In this document: positions 59,963-64,000 of the stretch, in pieces
How positions within the stretch are numbered: position 1 is the stretch's first letter
Layout of the letters: each line of letters starts with the position of its first letter
Assembly: GCA_900545615.1 (NCBI GenBank)
Contig: UQZM01000001.1
Span: forward strand, 44,469 to 108,468
Direction of reading: 5' to 3'
Source: an uncultured Collinsella sp.
GTDB lineage: Bacteria; Actinomycetota; Coriobacteriia; Coriobacteriales; Coriobacteriaceae
DNA: 64,000 nucleotides
The notes under the pieces: generated by a model
Told to the model about the DNA's origin: nothing
Database searches by the model: none
What the model saw: the letters and a program-made list of their open reading frames with translations, nothing else
Program-made: the position numbers and the translations under genes

Positions 59963-61622
59963 GAAAGTTTGCTCCTTCCCGATCTTGTTTGCGCTGCTTG
60001 CCCTCCTGATCGGCACCTGCGCGGTTGTGTTCCCCGCTTCCGCGCAGGCCGCGCCGACCTCGACCGGCTCCATCACGGTGAGCGGCACCGTGGCGAGCAG
60101 CTACGACGCCTACCAGATCTTTAGCGCCAACGTCGTCGACGGCGACAGCGACGCCAAGATCGCCACCGACCTCGCCTGGGCAAGCGACGCCGTGCGCGAC
60201 GCCGCGCTGCCTGTGCTGCACAGCGCCGGCATGCCCAATTCCCAGACCACCGCGCAGGAAGCTGCCGAGTGGCTCAACACCGATTCCCACCTTACGAGCG
60301 CGCTGAGCGCACAGCTCGCTCGTTCCCTCCAGAGCTCTGGCGCCAGGCCTGCGACCCTTAACGCGGGCACGACGGCCGAGCTGCCCTGTGGCTACTGGCT
60401 CATCGTCGCCGACGACGACGCCATTTCCCAGAACGAAGCCGGCACCGCGCCGATCATGGCGCTGGTGGGCGGCGGCGCCGTCACCGTCAAGCCCAAGGCT
60501 GCGACCCCCAAGGTGTCCAAGCACGTGCTGGAGGACAGCACCGCCGCCTGGCAGAAGGCCGCCGACGCCACGGTCGCCGACGACCTGTACTGGCGCCTCT
60601 CTGCCACGGTCCCGGCGGGCCTTACCGCCTATGACGCCTATACGGTGCAGTTCGTCGACACCATGAGCGCGGGACTCGACCCCTCTAGGGTCGCCGCGAG
60701 CATGCATGTGTACGTGGCGGCTGGCGCGGACGGCAACTTCGACGCCGTCTCGGTCGGCAAGGACGGACGCGCCGGCACCGAGCCCGCCAAGGGCTGGACC
60801 GACATCACGGCCCAGTGCGTCACCAAGGCGACCGCGGACGGAACCTTCACCGTGCGCACCGGCGACTTGATCGCCGTGCTCGGCGGGGCCGACGCCTTCG
60901 CCGCGGGCGCCCGTGTGGTCGCCGTGTACAACGCGCCGCTCAACAGCGCGTGCAACCACGGCATCGCGAAGGGCAACCCCAACGAGGTCTACCCGCGCTA
61001 CCCGCGCTCACCCTTTGCCGACCAGTCCGGCGATGCCGGCTTTACCCGCACACCGAGCGACGATGCGTGCGCCTACACCTGGGATCTCGCGCTCACCAAG
61101 CGCGGCAGCGACGGCGACAAGCCGCTTGCCGGGGCGGTCCTGAGCATCGCCGACGACCGCGGTCGCACGCTCGCGGCCGATGGCACGTGGGATGCGGAGG
61201 GCAAGGCCACTGTCACCACGGGCGAGGACGGCCGCGTGACCGTCTCGGGCGTGGACTCGGGCAAGCTGGAGGTCCGCGAGCTCAAGGCACCCAAGGGCTA
61301 CACCGCCTTTGAGGGTACGCGCTCCGTGACGGTCAAGGCCGAGGGCCTGGACGTCGACCAGGTGGCCGCCGCCAAGCCCAAGCTCACCATCACCGCCGAG
61401 TCGCCCCTGCGCGCCGACAGCGCGGACGGGTCGACGGGCAGCCTGGAGGCGTCGCTCATCAACACGCCCACCGGCACGCCCCCTAGCACTATCACCGGAG
61501 GCTTTATGCCCTCGACTGGCGATATGGCAATGTACGCCGCGGCCGCCGCAGCGGTCGCCGGAGCCGCGCTCATCGTGGTCGCGCTCCTGGTCAAGCGGGG
61601 AGGTGGCAGCCATAAAGAGTAG
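59955..61622 (+). CDS. Sortase-anchored pilin subunit (minor/basal)
   Basis: Pilin of about 555 residues. A signal peptide (FALLALLIGTCAVVFPASAQA) is followed by an isopeptide-type N-terminal domain (YDAYQIFSANVVDGD), a middle pilin domain, and a Cna-B-like domain whose E-box is VRELKAPKGY. The sorting motif is MPSTG, then a hydrophobic helix and KRGGGSHKE. GTG at 59955 overlaps the first pilin gene by 8 bp and follows GGGAGGTGAG. Its N-terminal domain is paralogous to the next gene. It would be linked to the backbone by a pilin sortase not in the window. Confidence 0.85.
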   Translation: MNKKVCSFPILFALLALLIGTCAVVFPASAQAAPTSTGSITVSGTVASSYDAYQIFSANVVDGDSDAKIATDLAWASDAVRDAALPVLHSAGMPNSQTTAQEAAEWLNTDSHLTSALSAQLARSLQSSGARPATLNAGTTAELPCGYWLIVADDDAISQNEAGTAPIMALVGGGAVTVKPKAATPKVSKHVLEDSTAAWQKAADATVADDLYWRLSATVPAGLTAYDAYTVQFVDTMSAGLDPSRVAASMHVYVAAGADGNFDAVSVGKDGRAGTEPAKGWTDITAQCVTKATADGTFTVRTGDLIAVLGGADAFAAGARVVAVYNAPLNSACNHGIAKGNPNEVYPRYPRSPFADQSGDAGFTRTPSDDACAYTWDLALTKRGSDGDKPLAGAVLSIADDRGRTLAADGTWDAEGKATVTTGEDGRVTVSGVDSGKLEVRELKAPKGYTAFEGTRSVTVKAEGLDVDQVAAAKPKLTITAESPLRADSADGSTGSLEASLINTPTGTPPSTITGGFMPSTGDMAMYAAAAAAVAGAALIVVALLVKRGGGSHKE

Positions 61623-61730
61623 CTGGCAGCCCCACAGAGAGCGGGGCGAGACGTAGCGAAGTAGATGCTAAGACACAGACAGATGGTTTTAGATCAAATG
61701 GATTTCAAGCAGAAAGCAGAGGAAAAGAAG

Positions 61731-63491
61731 ATGAGTATGAGCAAGAACATCGCTCGCCTGGCAGTGACGGCCGGCCTCACGGCAGCGTTGAGCTTCGGCG
61801 GAGTCATGGCGCCAGTCACGATGGCGTTTGCTGAGGACGCGGCGACTACGACCAATAGCATCACCATCAAGCAAGATGCAAATAATACGGATGAGACGTA
61901 TCCGGTTAAAAAGACGCAGTTCGTCGCTTATCAAATTTTTAAAGCCAAAGTGGTTGATGGAGCCGGCTCAAACAACAAGGTCGTTTCTGATGTCGAATGG
62001 GGCGCCAATGTGACACGTGACACCCGGAACGCCATTGTTGCTGCCATTCAGAGCAGCGCTGACTATGACTCCACTAATCCACAACTTCCCACTGAAAATC
62101 CCACCGCACAGGATGTTGCCGAGTGGATGGCAGCAAATCTCCAAGAGACTTCTTCCGTTGTGAACAATGGTGATTTGCTCGATACGATTGCTGACTTGGT
62201 CAAGGGCACTACTCCTGTCAAACCAAAAGAGGCTTCTAATGCTGCTTTCGCCGCGGATACCTCAGTTTCCTTTGAGAACTCCGGCTACTATCTCTTCCTG
62301 ACGGACGATGGTTCTATCGGTACTAAGGACAACTATTCCAAGCAGAAGCAGACCGGCACTTCGCCAATCTTCGCTGTCGTGGGTGGTCGCGCTGTCGAGG
62401 TTACCGAGAAGATTGGTATTCCTACGGTTACAAAGAAGATTAAGGACGACAAGCCCGGCAGTGATTGGGCCGATAAGGCTGACTCGCAGGTTGGCCAGGA
62501 TGTTCAATATCAGCTGACCGGCACTGTTGCCGAAAACGTAGCCTCGTTTGATACTTACTACTATGAGTTCCACGATGAACTTTCTGCTGGCCTGACGGCT
62601 AAGAAAGACTCCATTAAGGTATATGCGGGCAGTGATCGTGACAGCGCTGTCGAAATAACTTCTGGATTTACCCCCGAAGTCAAGGATGGTGAGAATGGCG
62701 CCGGGCAAACCCTGACCGTTACGTTTGATAATCTCAAGACTGCCGTTGCGGACCTCTCGTCTAGTACCAAGATATTTGTTGAGTACACCGCTCAACTTGA
62801 TCCCAATAAAACGGTTGTCGTGGGCGGCGCGGGTAATGACAACACCGTTAAGCTCATCTACTCCAACAACCCCATGAGCAATGGCAGGGGTGAGTCCGTG
62901 CCCGATACTGTTCGCGACTACACCTATGCGCTCAAACTCGTCAAGCAAGATCACGAAAGCAAAAACAAGCTCCAGAATGTCGGATTTACCATTCAGGCTA
63001 CCGATCCTGATGACAATGCGGACGGCAGCGCTTCCAAGGGCAAATACGTTCAGGAGCATGGCAACCTTGATGATAACGAACACGAGTTCTTCACTGATGA
63101 GAATGGTGAAATTTACATCACGGGACTTGACGCCGGAACATACACCGTTCACGAGAAAACTGCCCTCGGCGAGTACAATTCGCTGAAGGACTTCACCTTC
63201 ACAATCTCGACTCCGGTATCTGGCGAAGGTAGTCTTCGTAAAACCGAGGTAGAGGCACAGACCGTGACGGTCACCAGGAATGCGGAGACTTCCAGTCTCG
63301 TCATCCTTGACGCTACCCAGACTGATGGCACCGTTAACCTTACCGTCGAGAACAAGAAGGGCTCTGGCCTTCCCCTCACCGGTCTTAACGGCGTGACCTT
63401 CACTTGGATCGCTGGTGGCGCGGTGCTGTGCATCGGCGTGGCGCACCTCATCCGCAGCCGTAAGCAGGCTGAGGAGTCCGAGCAGGAGTAA
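61731..63491 (+). CDS. Sortase-anchored pilin, probable backbone subunit
   Basis: Pilin of 586 residues, candidate backbone. A signal peptide (NIARLAVTAGLTAALSFGGVMAPVTMAFA) is followed by a pilin motif-like YPVKKTQFVAYQIFKAKV with candidate Lys residues for sortase linkage. Central isopeptide-type domains and a Cna-B domain (LKLVKQDHESKNKL; AGTYTVHEKTALGEY) lead to LPLTG, a hydrophobic helix and a basic tail. AGAGGA precedes the ATG at 61731; a second ATG two codons later is also usable. It ends the operon as seen; sortase genes likely lie beyond the window. Confidence 0.87.
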   Translation: MSMSKNIARLAVTAGLTAALSFGGVMAPVTMAFAEDAATTTNSITIKQDANNTDETYPVKKTQFVAYQIFKAKVVDGAGSNNKVVSDVEWGANVTRDTRNAIVAAIQSSADYDSTNPQLPTENPTAQDVAEWMAANLQETSSVVNNGDLLDTIADLVKGTTPVKPKEASNAAFAADTSVSFENSGYYLFLTDDGSIGTKDNYSKQKQTGTSPIFAVVGGRAVEVTEKIGIPTVTKKIKDDKPGSDWADKADSQVGQDVQYQLTGTVAENVASFDTYYYEFHDELSAGLTAKKDSIKVYAGSDRDSAVEITSGFTPEVKDGENGAGQTLTVTFDNLKTAVADLSSSTKIFVEYTAQLDPNKTVVVGGAGNDNTVKLIYSNNPMSNGRGESVPDTVRDYTYALKLVKQDHESKNKLQNVGFTIQATDPDDNADGSASKGKYVQEHGNLDDNEHEFFTDENGEIYITGLDAGTYTVHEKTALGEYNSLKDFTFTISTPVSGEGSLRKTEVEAQTVTVTRNAETSSLVILDATQTDGTVNLTVENKKGSGLPLTGLNGVTFTWIAGGAVLCIGVAHLIRSRKQAEESEQE

Positions 63492-63592
63492 CGCTCGCTC
63501 ACCCATCCCTTTGGCAGGTGGGATGTGATGGCCATGAGACTTGCGGACACTTTTCTCGTCCATCTGCGTTCTTGCTTTGCCACTCTCTTTTC

Positions 63593-63630
63593 GGGGCAGA
63601 CTCCGCGCTGGAGTTTGCCCCGTTCTTTTT
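63593..63630 (+). terminator. Terminator after the backbone pilin
   Basis: GGGGCAGACTCC/GGAGTTTGCCCC stem followed by GTTCTTTTT, 100 bp beyond the pilin stop codon. Confidence 0.85.
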
Positions 63631-63775
63631 GGACAACGCAGGCAGCCTCCACCGTCCGATGCGGACTCATCCGTCATCGCGTTTCTTGACTCGTATGAGG
63701 TTCGGTTTAAGGTCCGTAGGCGCACGCGCGGTGCGGACGGTAGAAGGCACTTGCGCCACAACACGCGCAAATAAG

Positions 63776-63806
63776 AATGCCCGGGGTTAGAGGCCCGGGC
63801 ATTTAA
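63776..63806. terminator. Second hairpin terminator
   Basis: AATGCCCGGG/CCCGGGCATT with a short GTTAGAGG loop, then TTTAAC. No gene is recognised between the two terminators; the remaining bases to 63968 also show no supported gene. Confidence 0.6.
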
Positions 63807-63968
63807 CAACGTCGGAAACTGGTCGCCCGCGCTCCTAAGTACTTACGCGGGGTGCGTCGTTTCCTATAGCCATTGTATCTCGAATCGCCTCGCCGATTCG
63901 GGTCATTTTGAAAACGCAGACGCGTCGGGCAAACCCGCCTTGATTATCGACTTCATCCGAACACCTCC

Positions 63969-64000
63969 CACATTCATCCGCACATGTGCGGATGAATGTG
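63969..64000. repeat. 32-bp perfect palindrome at the window edge
   Basis: Two 16-bp halves, CACATTCATCCGCACA and its exact complement, with no spacer. It runs to the last base of the window and may extend further. Confidence 0.85.

Noticed and set aside
63690..63775. Possible small stable RNA (tmRNA or RNase P fragment)
   Set aside because: GC-rich inverted segments are present, but the conserved cores of tmRNA, RNase P or SRP RNA are not visible.

Overview
The window is GC-rich chromosomal DNA from a gut Actinomycetota, most likely Collinsella or a close Coriobacteriia relative. This is inferred from codon use, the actinobacterial GlnR-like regulator, the sortase-type pilins and the many uronate genes. 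No rRNA, tRNA, CRISPR array or insertion sequence was recognised.

Layout. 1-7 kb: hexuronate operon (uxaC 3' end, GPH transporter, uxaB, uxaA) and a GltD-like oxidoreductase. 7-15.4 kb: kdpDE divergent from kdpFABC; the 28-residue kdpF is present. 15.6-23.7 kb: an old-yellow-enzyme/2-enoate reductase-type protein, an RpiB-type isomerase and SDR pair matching DhuI/DhuD (unsaturated uronates), an FCD regulator, a GntP permease and an IlvD/EDD dehydratase that appears to start at AUA. 23.9-26.4 kb: an AlbA-type ATP-binding regulator and an AAA ATPase, each behind its own repeat array. 26.5-31.9 kb: a YczE-like membrane protein, a GntR regulator, eda, kdgK and a LacI regulator. 32-35 kb: a MntA/HepT toxin-antitoxin pair with an N-terminal DNA-binding extension on MntA, then a glutamine-synthetase-like protein lacking metal ligands and a GlnR-like regulator. 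35.2-37.3 and 41.6-43.2 kb: two AT-richer loci encoding secreted papain-like proteins with small membrane partners. 37.4-41.6 kb: HtrA-type protease and LigA. 43.3-49.5 kb: MerR, MATE and a heterodimeric ABC exporter. 49.7-55.9 kb: a PD-(D/E)XK-like protein, moaA, a moaC-mobB fusion, MFS and HAD genes. 56.4-63.5 kb: three sortase-anchored pilus subunits, the first with a G9 tract.

How it fits together. UxaC, UxaB and UxaA convert galacturonate to 2-keto-3-deoxygluconate (KDG). DhuI and DhuD bring unsaturated uronates from glycosaminoglycans or pectin to KDG. KdgK and Eda split KDG. kdgK and the YczE-like gene share promoter architecture (TTGCAA, 15 bp, TATACT), LacI-type operators (CGAAATCGGTTTCG) and a 58-nt leader hairpin. 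The YczE-like gene and eda share a second element of about 130 nt with fully conserved 19-mer and 14-mer blocks and stems that differ in sequence but still pair. I regard this pair of leader RNAs as the best candidate for an undescribed system here.

Intergenic space also holds several families of long hairpins with conserved tips and variable arms, and a 201-bp MITE-like element.
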